Origin: SIG607 sp036307305 | Lineage (GTDB): Bacteria > Bacillota > Clostridia > Oscillospirales > Acutalibacteraceae | Assembly: GCA_036307305.1 (NCBI GenBank) | Contig: JAXJXV010000014.1 | Location: forward strand, 186,001-250,000 | DNA: 64,000 nt | Reading direction: 5' to 3' | Part shown: positions 25,294 through 33,455 of the stretch, one piece after another | Layout of the letters: every line of letters starts with the position of its first letter | Numbering within the stretch: the first letter of the stretch is position 1 | The notes under the pieces: model-generated | Told to the model about the DNA's origin: nothing | Seen by the model: only the letters and a program-made list of their open reading frames with translations | The model's database searches: none | Translations under genes and position numbers: made by a program

Positions 25294-25746
25294 ATGAGTT
25301 TGTGGGACGGAATTAAGAATATTATGAATGTATCGGATGATGAATTCGATGATGAAATAGCAGAAAATGAAGCTTCTGCGCCTGATTATATCGAAAATGT
25401 AAGAAGAGAACAGCCCAAGAAGGAAACAGCAAGACCTGAGAGAAAAAGCTCTAAAACTGTTCCTTTTACAAGCGGAAATATGCAGCTTGTACTTGTTAAG
25501 CCTGAGCGTTTCGACGACGTTACGGATATAGCTGACCAGTATTGCGCCAAAAAAACAGTGGTGCTTAATCTTGAAAAGGCTGACCGCGATTTGTCGCGCC
25601 GTATTATCGACTTCTTTATGGGAGTTGCTTATGCAAAAAACGGTACGCTCAGAAAGGCTGCTAACAATACCTTTGTAATTGCACCTGCCGACGTAGACGT
25701 AAACGGCGACGTTTTTGTTGAGGACTACAGCGATAGCTCGTATTAA
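25294..25746 (+). CDS. sepF: Cell division protein SepF
   Basis: 150 aa from the ATG at 25294, with AAAGGAG 8 nt upstream. The N-terminal MSLWDGIKNIMNV is the amphipathic membrane anchor. A charged linker (about 20-60) leads to the conserved SepF core (LVKPERFDDVTDIADQYCAKKTVVLNLE...RRIIDFFMGVAYA), which polymerises into rings and binds FtsZ. The final A of its stop codon is the first base of the ylmH start, implying coupled translation. Confidence 0.94.
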   Translation: MSLWDGIKNIMNVSDDEFDDEIAENEASAPDYIENVRREQPKKETARPERKSSKTVPFTSGNMQLVLVKPERFDDVTDIADQYCAKKTVVLNLEKADRDLSRRIIDFFMGVAYAKNGTLRKAANNTFVIAPADVDVNGDVFVEDYSDSSY

Positions 25747-26486
25747 TGGACGCACAGTTACTTACTGCGAGAATTCAGGATGCCATAAGACTGAGAAATA
25801 CAACAGATATGTTCAAAAGTGTCGGCTTTCTTAGTGAGAGTGAATGTGATTTTGTTTCTTCACTTGCCGAATTAAAGGAAGAAAAATACGTGCTTTGGGG
25901 CGGTTATGAGGATGCGCAAAGAAAGTTTTTTATAGCCTTGCCTCAGTGGTGTGAAAACGCTCAGCAAACGGCTGTTATAGAGAGTATAACCTTTACTTAC
26001 AGAAAGTGTGATAAGCTTACACACCGTGATTTTTTGGGTGCTTTTATGGCGCTCGGAATTACGCGTGAAGCTATAGGTGATATATTATGCTCCGAAGGTC
26101 GTACCGTTGCTTTTGTCTCAGAAAGCATTTCTGAATATATTTGCTCTCAGATTGAAAAGGTTGGCAGAGTGGGTGTGCAGATATGTCTTGGACATACCCA
26201 GCCGCTTCCCGTTACCTATGAGCTAAAGGAGTTTAGTGATACGGTGGCGTCTGTGCGTCTTGACTGTGTGGTTGCGGCGTTGCTGTGTACTTCGCGTGAA
26301 AAGGCAAAAGAGGTTGTCTGTGATAAAAAAGTAACGGTAAACGGCGTTATTGTAGATAAAATTACCTTTGAATGTGGCAGTGATGACGTTATATCGGTTC
26401 GGGGTAGCGGTAAATTTATTTTAAAGGAATGCTCCTCGCACACTAAAAAGGGAAGAATTATAATTAAGTATCTGAAATATGTATAG
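25746..26486 (+). CDS. ylmH: YlmH S4-domain RNA-binding protein
   Basis: 246 aa. The C-terminal S4 domain lies at about 180-225 (LDCVVAALLCTSREKAKEVVCDKKVTVNG). The N-terminal two-thirds is the YlmH-specific region (LWGGYEDAQRKFFIALP near 50, LTHRDFLGAFMALGITREAIGDIL near 100). YlmH binds ribosomes or nascent-chain complexes in Bacillus relatives and is always close to sepF and divIVA. The ATG shares one base with the sepF stop. The gene ends in TAG, evidence that amber is an ordinary stop in this genome. Confidence 0.9.
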   Translation: MDAQLLTARIQDAIRLRNTTDMFKSVGFLSESECDFVSSLAELKEEKYVLWGGYEDAQRKFFIALPQWCENAQQTAVIESITFTYRKCDKLTHRDFLGAFMALGITREAIGDILCSEGRTVAFVSESISEYICSQIEKVGRVGVQICLGHTQPLPVTYELKEFSDTVASVRLDCVVAALLCTSREKAKEVVCDKKVTVNGVIVDKITFECGSDDVISVRGSGKFILKECSSHTKKGRIIIKYLKYV

Positions 26487-26498
26487 GGAGATGTTTTT

Positions 26499-27230
26499 GT
26501 GTTAGGTTCTGCTGAAATCAGAAACGTTAAATTTTCAAAGTCTATGGGCGGATATAAGCCTGATGAGGTAGAGAGACTTTTATTAAAAATTGCCGATGAT
26601 TACGAGGAATTTGACGATAGAACTAAAAAGTTCCAAAGTAAAATCGAGGAAATGAAGGCTGAGCTTGAGCAGCTTAAGAAAGAAAAATCAAGTATCAATA
26701 ATGTTTTGCTGTCAGCTCAGCAACTTGCAGATAAAACGGTTGAGGATGCAAAAACCGAAGCTGAAAAAATTATTGCTTCTGCTAAGGACGAAGCTGAAAA
26801 TTTCGAAAAGAGCTTTGCGTCCGAAAAGAACAGATTAGAGGAAGAAATCAAAGCTTTAGTTGAAGCTACTGATGCTGAAAAATCACGTATTAACGCTGAA
26901 TATGATGAATTCGTACGCGTTAATAATGAAAAGCGGGAAGCTATTATTGCAGAGTGTAAAAAGTCTGTTGAAAGTGAGCAGGTTTTGTTCGAAAAAATCA
27001 AGCTTTCCGTTGCCCAGTTTAAGAAAAATCTTCTTGATATGTACGGTGCGCAGACTTCTTTGATTAATGAAATTCCTGAGCAAATAAGCGATGACCCTGA
27101 GCTTGTGGCAAAGGCTGGTTCTATAAACTTTGACGGTTCTCCGGTTGCTGACAAAACAAAAGCTGAAGAAACTGCAGAAGAACATGCCGAAGAACCTTCT
27201 GAAGAAAAGAAAACTTTTTTTAAAAACTGA
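26499..27230 (+). CDS. divIVA: DivIVA-domain protein
   Basis: 243 aa, GTG start with GGGAG upstream. The N-terminus (IRNVKFSKSMGGYKPDEVERLL, about 5-26) is the DivIVA membrane-curvature domain, followed by a long coiled coil (about 30-170, heptad-like Leu/Ala/Glu/Lys), and an acidic tail. DivIVA proteins mark poles and septa and recruit division, peptidoglycan or sporulation factors. It completes the sepF-ylmH-divIVA order and is 15 bp before lspA. Confidence 0.9.
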   Translation: MLGSAEIRNVKFSKSMGGYKPDEVERLLLKIADDYEEFDDRTKKFQSKIEEMKAELEQLKKEKSSINNVLLSAQQLADKTVEDAKTEAEKIIASAKDEAENFEKSFASEKNRLEEEIKALVEATDAEKSRINAEYDEFVRVNNEKREAIIAECKKSVESEQVLFEKIKLSVAQFKKNLLDMYGAQTSLINEIPEQISDDPELVAKAGSINFDGSPVADKTKAEETAEEHAEEPSEEKKTFFKN

Positions 27231-27245
27231 ATTAGGAGATAGCGT

Positions 27246-27737
27246 ATGTTGAGCTGTGTACTTGCGATAGTTGTCGGTGCTGTTTTACTGGTAATAGACC
27301 AGATAACTAAATATATTGTTGTTCAGAATTTACCTCTAGGTGCAAGTGTTCCATTTATACCCAATGTATTAGGTTTTTGGCATATTCACAATAAGGGTGG
27401 TGCCTGGGGCTTTCTTGAGGGCTATACCTGGATATTGCTTTCTGTAACATTAATTGTTATGATTATTTGCGTAGCAATGATTTTAAAGCATGGCGTTAAG
27501 AATAAATTGCTTTTCTGGGCTGTTACTCTTGTGCTTTCCGGCGGCATAGGTAATCTTATTGACCGTGTGTTTAACTCGGGTGAGGTTGTAGATTTTCTTC
27601 ACCTTGAGTTTATGGATTTTCCCGTATTCAATATAGCCGACTGTTCTATTGTTATAGGCGCAGGATTACTTGTGGTTTATTTTATCGTCGATATGATTAA
27701 TGAACGTCGCATAAATAACGCAAATGCAAGAAATTGA
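27246..27737 (+). CDS. lspA: Lipoprotein signal peptidase (signal peptidase II)
   Basis: 163 aa, four predicted membrane segments. Cuts the signal peptide of diacylated prolipoproteins before Cys. The two catalytic aspartates are in the conserved blocks GGIGNLIDRVFN near residue 100 and FNIADCSIVIGAG near 127. DQITKYIVV near the N-terminus is also typical. A substrate-like prolipoprotein is encoded in broken form at 57703. It overlaps rluD by 14 bp. Confidence 0.95.
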   Translation: MLSCVLAIVVGAVLLVIDQITKYIVVQNLPLGASVPFIPNVLGFWHIHNKGGAWGFLEGYTWILLSVTLIVMIICVAMILKHGVKNKLLFWAVTLVLSGGIGNLIDRVFNSGEVVDFLHLEFMDFPVFNIADCSIVIGAGLLVVYFIVDMINERRINNANARN

Positions 27738-28635
27738 AGTAGTTTACAGCGGTGAAGTGTGTCGCCTTGATGTTTTGACTTCTCAGTTGGCTGATATTAC
27801 GCGTTCTTATGCCGCAAAAATAATTGATGACGGATATGTTGGGATTAACGGCAATATTGTTTCCAAAAACACTAAGGTTAAAAATAATGATACAGTCCGT
27901 ATAGTTATTCCTGACCCTGTCAGCGATGAAGCCTTGCCCGAAAACATACCACTTGATATAGTATATGAGGATAACGATTTACTTGTAGTAAATAAGCCTA
28001 AGGGCATGGTTGTTCATCCAGCCGCAGGTCAGCACAACGGTACTCTCGTCAACGCCTTGTTATATCACTGTAAAGGAAGTCTTTCGGGAATTGGCGGTGT
28101 AAGTCGTCCGGGTATTGTTCATAGAATAGATAAAGATACCAGCGGTCTGCTTATTGTCGCTAAGAATGATAATTCGCATAATTTCTTAGCGCAGCAGATA
28201 AAGGAACATTCCTTCACACGTGAGTATGAAGCTATTGTATACGGTAACGTTAAAAATAATAAGGGTACTATAAACGCGCCTATCGGCAGACATCCTGTTA
28301 AAAGAAAACAAATGGCTGTTACTCCTGTTAATTCGCGGGATGCTACGACACATTATGAAGTTATAGGAAGATATAACGGCTTTACGCATTTGAAACTTCG
28401 ACTTGAAACAGGCAGAACCCATCAGATACGGGTACATATGTCATATATAGGGTATGCTCTTGCGGGAGATGAGCTTTACGGTCCTAAAAAGGTTATAAAA
28501 GAACTAAACGGACAGTGTTTACATGCGAGAAAAATAGGATTTATTCATCCTACCACAAAGGAATATATGGAATTTAGTAGCCAACTTCCTTTGTATTTTA
28601 TAAATTTTTTGGAGAAACTCGGTAATGAAATTTGA
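27724..28635 (+). CDS. rluD: RluA/RluD-family pseudouridine synthase
   Basis: 303 aa. N-terminal S4 RNA-binding domain (about 12-60) and a catalytic domain with HRIDKDTSGLLIVAKN near residue 135, whose first Asp is the nucleophile, and GRTHQIRVHM near 225. RluD modifies large-subunit rRNA (helix 69) in E. coli; the exact target of this homologue is not shown by sequence. The lspA-rluD overlap is a standard Firmicutes arrangement. The stop overlaps the next gene by 11 bp. Confidence 0.92.
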   Translation: MQEIEVVYSGEVCRLDVLTSQLADITRSYAAKIIDDGYVGINGNIVSKNTKVKNNDTVRIVIPDPVSDEALPENIPLDIVYEDNDLLVVNKPKGMVVHPAAGQHNGTLVNALLYHCKGSLSGIGGVSRPGIVHRIDKDTSGLLIVAKNDNSHNFLAQQIKEHSFTREYEAIVYGNVKNNKGTINAPIGRHPVKRKQMAVTPVNSRDATTHYEVIGRYNGFTHLKLRLETGRTHQIRVHMSYIGYALAGDELYGPKKVIKELNGQCLHARKIGFIHPTTKEYMEFSSQLPLYFINFLEKLGNEI

Positions 28636-29461
28636 AAAGTGTCTTTTAGCGTCTGATATTGATGGAACATTGATGGAACACGATTATATCAGTCCGCGGA
28701 ATTTTAGTGCTATTGAATATTTTGTATCTCAAGGGGGTACCTTTTGCTTGTCTACGGGCAGATGCACTCCTGCTATCGACCACATAGTTAGTCAGTTTAA
28801 AAATCTTACTCATTCCATCGTTTATAATGGCGGTATGATTTATGACTATATCAAGGATAAGCCTGTTTTTGAAAACTTGTTGTGTGAAGAGGATAAAGGA
28901 TTTTTTAAATATCTTTTAGAAAACATTCCTGAAATGGGTGTTGAAGTTTATTGCGGCAGGGATATTTATCTTTTGAATCATAACGTACCGTGTCAGGTAC
29001 ACTGCGATTACGAGCATTTAAAGCCTAAGCTTGTTTCTTACGATGATATAAGCGGTCTTAATTGGAACAAGGCTATGTGTATGTATTATGCAGGTTTTGA
29101 TGAAAGCCGAATTGAGAAGCTTATAAATGAGTATGAATTTGTTGATTCGGATTTTACAAAGGCAGCTTTCGAACTTGATGGTGTAAGGTACAGAGGGTAT
29201 GAACAGCTTCCAAAAGGCGCTCATAAGGGCTACGGACTTAAAAAAATGGGTGAGCTTTTAGGAATAAAGGAAGGCTGTACTTTTGCTATAGGCGATTATT
29301 TTAACGATGCAGAAATGCTAAAACAGGCAGATATTTCTGCATGTCCAAAGGACAGTCCTCAGGAAATTAAAGATATTGTCGATTTTGTCGGTTGCTCATG
29401 TTCCGATGGTACGGTGGCTGACTTTATTGAATATTTAAGTAAGACGATACAGTCGTCATAA
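28625..29461 (+). CDS. Cof-type HAD phosphatase
   Basis: 278 aa cytoplasmic haloacid-dehalogenase hydrolase with a type-IIB cap. Motif I DIDGTL (residues about 11-16) holds the nucleophile Asp; motif II is STGR near 41; Lys near 200 is motif III (HKGYGLKKMGELLG), and GDYFNDAEML near 223 is motif IV. Substrates of this family are sugar phosphates or flavin/PLP phosphates and cannot be predicted here. The start overlaps rluD; transketolase follows after 16 bp, so a sugar phosphate is plausible. Confidence 0.88.
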   Translation: MKFEKCLLASDIDGTLMEHDYISPRNFSAIEYFVSQGGTFCLSTGRCTPAIDHIVSQFKNLTHSIVYNGGMIYDYIKDKPVFENLLCEEDKGFFKYLLENIPEMGVEVYCGRDIYLLNHNVPCQVHCDYEHLKPKLVSYDDISGLNWNKAMCMYYAGFDESRIEKLINEYEFVDSDFTKAAFELDGVRYRGYEQLPKGAHKGYGLKKMGELLGIKEGCTFAIGDYFNDAEMLKQADISACPKDSPQEIKDIVDFVGCSCSDGTVADFIEYLSKTIQSS

Positions 29462-29477
29462 CGAAAGGAAGTATATA

Positions 29478-30314
29478 ATGGATTCTATTGCAAAAAAAGA
29501 ACTTCAGCGTATCGCTAACAATGTGCGTATAGGTATCATTGAGGGTGTATACGGCGCAAAGGCAGGACATCCCGGCGGCTCTCTTTCATGTGCAGATATA
29601 CTCACTTATCTGTATTTTAAAGAGATGAACGTTGACCCTAACGAGCCTAAAAAGGCTGACAGGGACCGTCTTGTTCTTTCTAAGGGACACGCTGCTCCTG
29701 CACTTTATTCGGTACTAGCCAACAGAGGATATTTTTCTGTAGACGAGCTGCCTACGTTACGTCATACGGATTCTCGCCTTCAGGGTCATCCTGATATGAA
29801 AAATATCCCCGGTGTAGATATGTCTTCAGGTTCTTTAGGACAGGGCATTTCTGCGGCGGTTGGTATGGCTCTTTCGTCTAAACATTTCGGTGACGGATTC
29901 AGAGTTTTCACTATTTTGGGCGATGGTGAGTGCGAAGAAGGACAGGTATGGGAGGCTGCTATGTTTGCTGCAAATAAGGGCCTTAACAACCTTATTGCTT
30001 TTGTTGATTTTAATAATCTTCAGATTGACGGCAGCTGTGATGAAGTAAACTCTCCTTGTCCTATTGATAAGAAGTTTGAAGCTTTTAATTGGAACGTAGC
30101 TGTAATTGACGGTCATGATTTTGACGCTATCGAGGAAGCTCTTAACACTGCTAAAACTTCAGATAAGCCTTTCTGTATCGTTGCTAAAACGACAAAGGGC
30201 AAGGGCGTTTCTTATATGGAAAATAACGTTGGTTGGCACGGAAAAGCTCCAGGTGCTGAGGATTATGAAACCGCTATTAAAGATTTAACCGCTATCGGCG
30301 AGTCTTTGAAATAA
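29478..30314 (+). CDS. tkt: Transketolase, N-terminal subunit
   Basis: 278 aa, equivalent to the first half of a classical transketolase. Thiamine-diphosphate motif GDGECEEGQVWEA...NN near residues 152-183; GHPGGSLSCADILTYLYF near 33 and KGHAAPALYS near 73 are family blocks. Transketolase exchanges two-carbon units in the non-oxidative pentose-phosphate pathway. The split into two genes is common in anaerobic Firmicutes and archaea. Together with 30334 it forms one enzyme; the spacing is 19 bp. Confidence 0.94.
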   Translation: MDSIAKKELQRIANNVRIGIIEGVYGAKAGHPGGSLSCADILTYLYFKEMNVDPNEPKKADRDRLVLSKGHAAPALYSVLANRGYFSVDELPTLRHTDSRLQGHPDMKNIPGVDMSSGSLGQGISAAVGMALSSKHFGDGFRVFTILGDGECEEGQVWEAAMFAANKGLNNLIAFVDFNNLQIDGSCDEVNSPCPIDKKFEAFNWNVAVIDGHDFDAIEEALNTAKTSDKPFCIVAKTTKGKGVSYMENNVGWHGKAPGAEDYETAIKDLTAIGESLK

Positions 30315-30333
30315 TGCAGAACAGGAGATAGTT

Positions 30334-31278
30334 ATGGCTGAAGTAATTAAAAAAGCTACCAGAGATGGTTATGGCGCAGGTCTATTAAAACTTGCCGAAA
30401 AATATGATGATTTTGTAGTATTGGATGCCGACCTTGCAGAAGCAACAAAAACTGTTGTTTTTAAGAAAGCGTATCCTGAAAGATTTTATGATTGCGGAAT
30501 TGCTGAGCAGAATATGGTTAGTATTGCCGCAGGTATTGCTGCTACAGGCAAAAAAGTATTTTGTTCTTCCTTTGCTATGTTTGCCGCAGGCAGAGCCTTT
30601 GAGCAGGTAAGAAATGCCGTTTGTTATCCTCACCTTAACGTAATTATAGGCGCTACACATGCGGGTATTTCTGTTGGTGAAGACGGCGCAACACATCAGT
30701 GCTGTGAGGATATAGCTCTTATGCGTACCTTACCTGGCATGACAATAATAAATCCTGCTGACACGGTTGAAACCGAAAAAGCTCTTGAGGCTGCATATAA
30801 TCACGACGGTCCTGTTTATATGCGTTTCGGACGCCTTGCCGTTCCTGTAATCTTTGATGAAGATTATAAGTTTGAAATCGGTAAGGGTGTTGAGCTTAAA
30901 GAAGGCACGGACGTTACAATTATTGCAACGGGTCTTATGGTAAACGAAGCTCTTATTGCTTATGATATATTAAAAGAAGAGGGAATTTCCGCAAGAATTA
31001 TCAATATGGCAACCATTAAGCCTCTTGACAATGAAATTGTTCTTAAAGCGGCTAAAGAAACAGGCGCTATTGTTACGGCAGAGGAACATTCTGTTATCGG
31101 CGGTCTTGGCTCTGCTGTTGCTGAGTTCCTTTCTGAAACTTATCCCGTTCCGGTTTTAAAGCTTGGTGTGTATGATAAATTCGGACAGTCAGGTCCTGCT
31201 AACGAGCTTTTAGACCTTTACGGTTTGAGAGGAAAGGATATTGCTGAAAAGGCTAAGAAAGCAATTAATCTTAAATAA
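30334..31278 (+). CDS. tkt: Transketolase, C-terminal subunit
   Basis: 314 aa, covering the pyrimidine-binding and C-terminal domains of transketolase. Motifs include DADLAEATKT near 30, GIAEQNMVSIAAGIA near 52 (the catalytic Glu), and GATHAGISVGEDGATHQ near 108. Preceded by AGGAG. It is the last gene before the terminator at 31288 and the partner of 29478. Confidence 0.94.
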   Translation: MAEVIKKATRDGYGAGLLKLAEKYDDFVVLDADLAEATKTVVFKKAYPERFYDCGIAEQNMVSIAAGIAATGKKVFCSSFAMFAAGRAFEQVRNAVCYPHLNVIIGATHAGISVGEDGATHQCCEDIALMRTLPGMTIINPADTVETEKALEAAYNHDGPVYMRFGRLAVPVIFDEDYKFEIGKGVELKEGTDVTIIATGLMVNEALIAYDILKEEGISARIINMATIKPLDNEIVLKAAKETGAIVTAEEHSVIGGLGSAVAEFLSETYPVPVLKLGVYDKFGQSGPANELLDLYGLRGKDIAEKAKKAINLK

Positions 31279-31287
31279 TTCATAAAT

Positions 31288-31311
31288 AAAAAGAGCCGAA
31301 AGGCTCTTTTT
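31288..31311 (+). terminator. Terminator after the transketolase genes
   Basis: AAAAAGAGCC (31288-31297), GAAA tetraloop, GGCTCTTTTT (31302-31311) and further T residues: a textbook intrinsic terminator. Confidence 0.9.
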
Positions 31312-31352
31312 TATTTTGCCCTATTTTTTAAGGATATATCATAGGATTTTTG

Positions 31353-31395
31353 TTGCAAAAAAACACCTGATATGATATTATTATATAATAATATC
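31353..31395 (+). promoter_or_regulatory. recJ operon promoter overlapped by a 22-bp perfect palindrome
   Basis: TTGCAA (31353-31358), 17-bp spacer, TATTAT (31376-31381). The palindrome GATATTATTAT/ATAATAATATC (31374-31395) has no mismatch and covers the -10 box and probable transcription start, the right place for a repressor. Its pure A/T make-up raises the chance of coincidence. Confidence 0.5.
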
Positions 31396-31436
31396 TATAT
31401 ATTGGATAAGTGTTGTTTTTTGGAGGTGGCAAAGTG

Positions 31437-33455
31437 ATGAAAAAATGGGAATTGTCTCATATAGATAAGGATTACGCAAAAGAACTTGCGGCGGAATGCG
31501 ATATAGACCCTTTTGTTGCTTATATTGCTGCCTCAAGAGGTTACGATAATCCCGAATTGCTTGAAGAATTTTTGTCTGATGAACCGATTTTTGCCGACCC
31601 GTATGAGCTTACTGATATGGATAAGGCGGTTGAGTGCATAAGAAATGCTATTGATGAAAAGCTTATAATCGCAGTTTACGGTGATTATGACTGCGACGGT
31701 GTAACCGCAACTGCACTTCTGTATTCTTATCTTGTTTCATGTGGCGCCACCGTTATTTATCATATTCCCGACCGATTTAGCGAAGGCTACGGTATGAATA
31801 TTCCCGCTATTGAAAATCTTCATAAGCAGGGAGTAGGTCTTATTATCACGGTTGATAATGGCATTTCCTGTAAAGAGGAAATAGAATACGCTAAAACTTT
31901 GGGAATGAGGGTAGTGGTTACAGACCACCATTTACCGCCTGATGAAATACCTGATTGTGAGGCTGTTGTCGACCCTCACAGAAAAGATGATTTCAGCGAA
32001 TTTAAGGACGTTTGCGGTGTTGGTGTCGCCTTTAAACTTGTTTGCGCTTTAGAGGATGCCTCGCCTGAAGAATTTATTTCTGTTTACGGCGATTTTGTCG
32101 CTCTTGGAACTATTGCTGACGTTATGCCACTTATTAATGAAAACCGTTCCTTTGTTAAGTGCGGATTCAGTGCTATAAAGCACAGTAAAAAAGAGGGCAT
32201 TAAAGCGCTTCTTAAGGTTTCGGGATTTGATAAAGGAAAATTCAATCTTAGCAGAATTTCTTTTGGTCTTGTTCCGCGAATTAACGCGGCAGGAAGAATG
32301 GGCAGCGCTGACCGCGCCTTTGAATTACTTATTTCCTCTGATAGCGAAGAAGCTATGAAACTTGCAGAGGAGATTAATTTAGAGAATTCTACACGTCAGG
32401 AAATTGAAAAAGAAATCCTTGAAGAAGCTGAAAATATAATTTCTGCCCAGTGTCTTATGTATGATAGAGTTATTGTTGTTGCAGGGGAGGATTGGCATCA
32501 CGGTATTGTGGGAATAGTGGCTTCCCGTATTTGTGAACGGTATGGTAAACCTGCTATCGTTCTTAGTATCGACGGACAACTGGCTCACGGCTCTGGAAGA
32601 AGTATAGAGGGATTTTCGTTATATGAGGCAATAAATTATGCATCAAGCTGTACTGAAAAGTTTGGTGGACACGAACAAGCGGCGGGTGTTACCGTTAAGA
32701 AAGAAGATATCGCTTCGTTCAGAAAGGCTGTTAACGACTATGCGCATACTAAAGAACCCGTTATGCCTGTTTTAAAACTTGACTGTAAGCTGAATCCTGC
32801 GGCGCTGAATATTGACCTGGTTTACGCTCTTGAAGCCTTGCAGCCTTTTGGCTCGGGTAATCCGATTCCGCTGTTTTGTATTTCATCGGTGCAAATTGAA
32901 AAAATAACTCCTGTAGGAAACGGTAAGCATCTGAAAATTCAATTTATCAAAGGCGCTGTAGCCTTTCAGGCTATGTTGTTTTCTTGCAGTGAAGAGGATT
33001 TTCTGTTTGAAAAAGGCGATGTAATTGATATTGCTGTTGTGCTTGAAACAAACGTCTATAACGGTAAGGAATTTCTTTCTATACAAATTAAGGATTACCG
33101 CTATGCAGGTATTAATGATTCATCACTTGCAGTTCAGATTTCGGCTTACGACGATTTTGTGCGCAGAGTGAATAAAAATTACAACGAATTCAGTCCTACT
33201 CGTGAACAGTGCGGTACGGTGTATAAATTTATCCTGAAAAAAGAGCGTATGTACGAAAGTGTTATTCAGCGTTTCACTGACAGTATAGGTTTGACTAAAA
33301 CAAAAATAATAATAGACGCTCTTATTGAACTTCAGCTTGTTGAAAGCTGTTATAAAAAAGGCAATAGAAGACTTACTGTCATTAATCTTGGTAATAAGGT
33401 AAATCTTGATAATTCGGATATACTAAAGAGAGTTAGGGGGGAAATTAATGGATAG
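31437..33455 (+). CDS. recJ: Single-stranded-DNA exonuclease RecJ
   Basis: 672 aa from the ATG at 31437 (GGAGG 10 nt upstream); a GTG one codon earlier has better spacing and is a valid alternative. RecJ degrades single-stranded DNA 5' to 3' in recombination and repair. Motifs of the DHH phosphoesterase domain: YGDYDCDGVTATALL near residue 82, DNGIS near 142, TDHHLPPDEIPDC near 163. The DHHA1 domain has GSGRS and GGHEQAAGVTV near 388-410. A C-terminal OB fold and an additional 100-residue tail follow. It overlaps relA by 8 bp. Confidence 0.94.
   Translation: MKKWELSHIDKDYAKELAAECDIDPFVAYIAASRGYDNPELLEEFLSDEPIFADPYELTDMDKAVECIRNAIDEKLIIAVYGDYDCDGVTATALLYSYLVSCGATVIYHIPDRFSEGYGMNIPAIENLHKQGVGLIITVDNGISCKEEIEYAKTLGMRVVVTDHHLPPDEIPDCEAVVDPHRKDDFSEFKDVCGVGVAFKLVCALEDASPEEFISVYGDFVALGTIADVMPLINENRSFVKCGFSAIKHSKKEGIKALLKVSGFDKGKFNLSRISFGLVPRINAAGRMGSADRAFELLISSDSEEAMKLAEEINLENSTRQEIEKEILEEAENIISAQCLMYDRVIVVAGEDWHHGIVGIVASRICERYGKPAIVLSIDGQLAHGSGRSIEGFSLYEAINYASSCTEKFGGHEQAAGVTVKKEDIASFRKAVNDYAHTKEPVMPVLKLDCKLNPAALNIDLVYALEALQPFGSGNPIPLFCISSVQIEKITPVGNGKHLKIQFIKGAVAFQAMLFSCSEEDFLFEKGDVIDIAVVLETNVYNGKEFLSIQIKDYRYAGINDSSLAVQISAYDDFVRRVNKNYNEFSPTREQCGTVYKFILKKERMYESVIQRFTDSIGLTKTKIIIDALIELQLVESCYKKGNRRLTVINLGNKVNLDNSDILKRVRGEING

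Noticed and set aside
29478..31278. Transketolase split as a frameshifted gene.
   Set aside because: Two-gene transketolases are normal in anaerobic Firmicutes; each half has its own ribosome-binding site and start.
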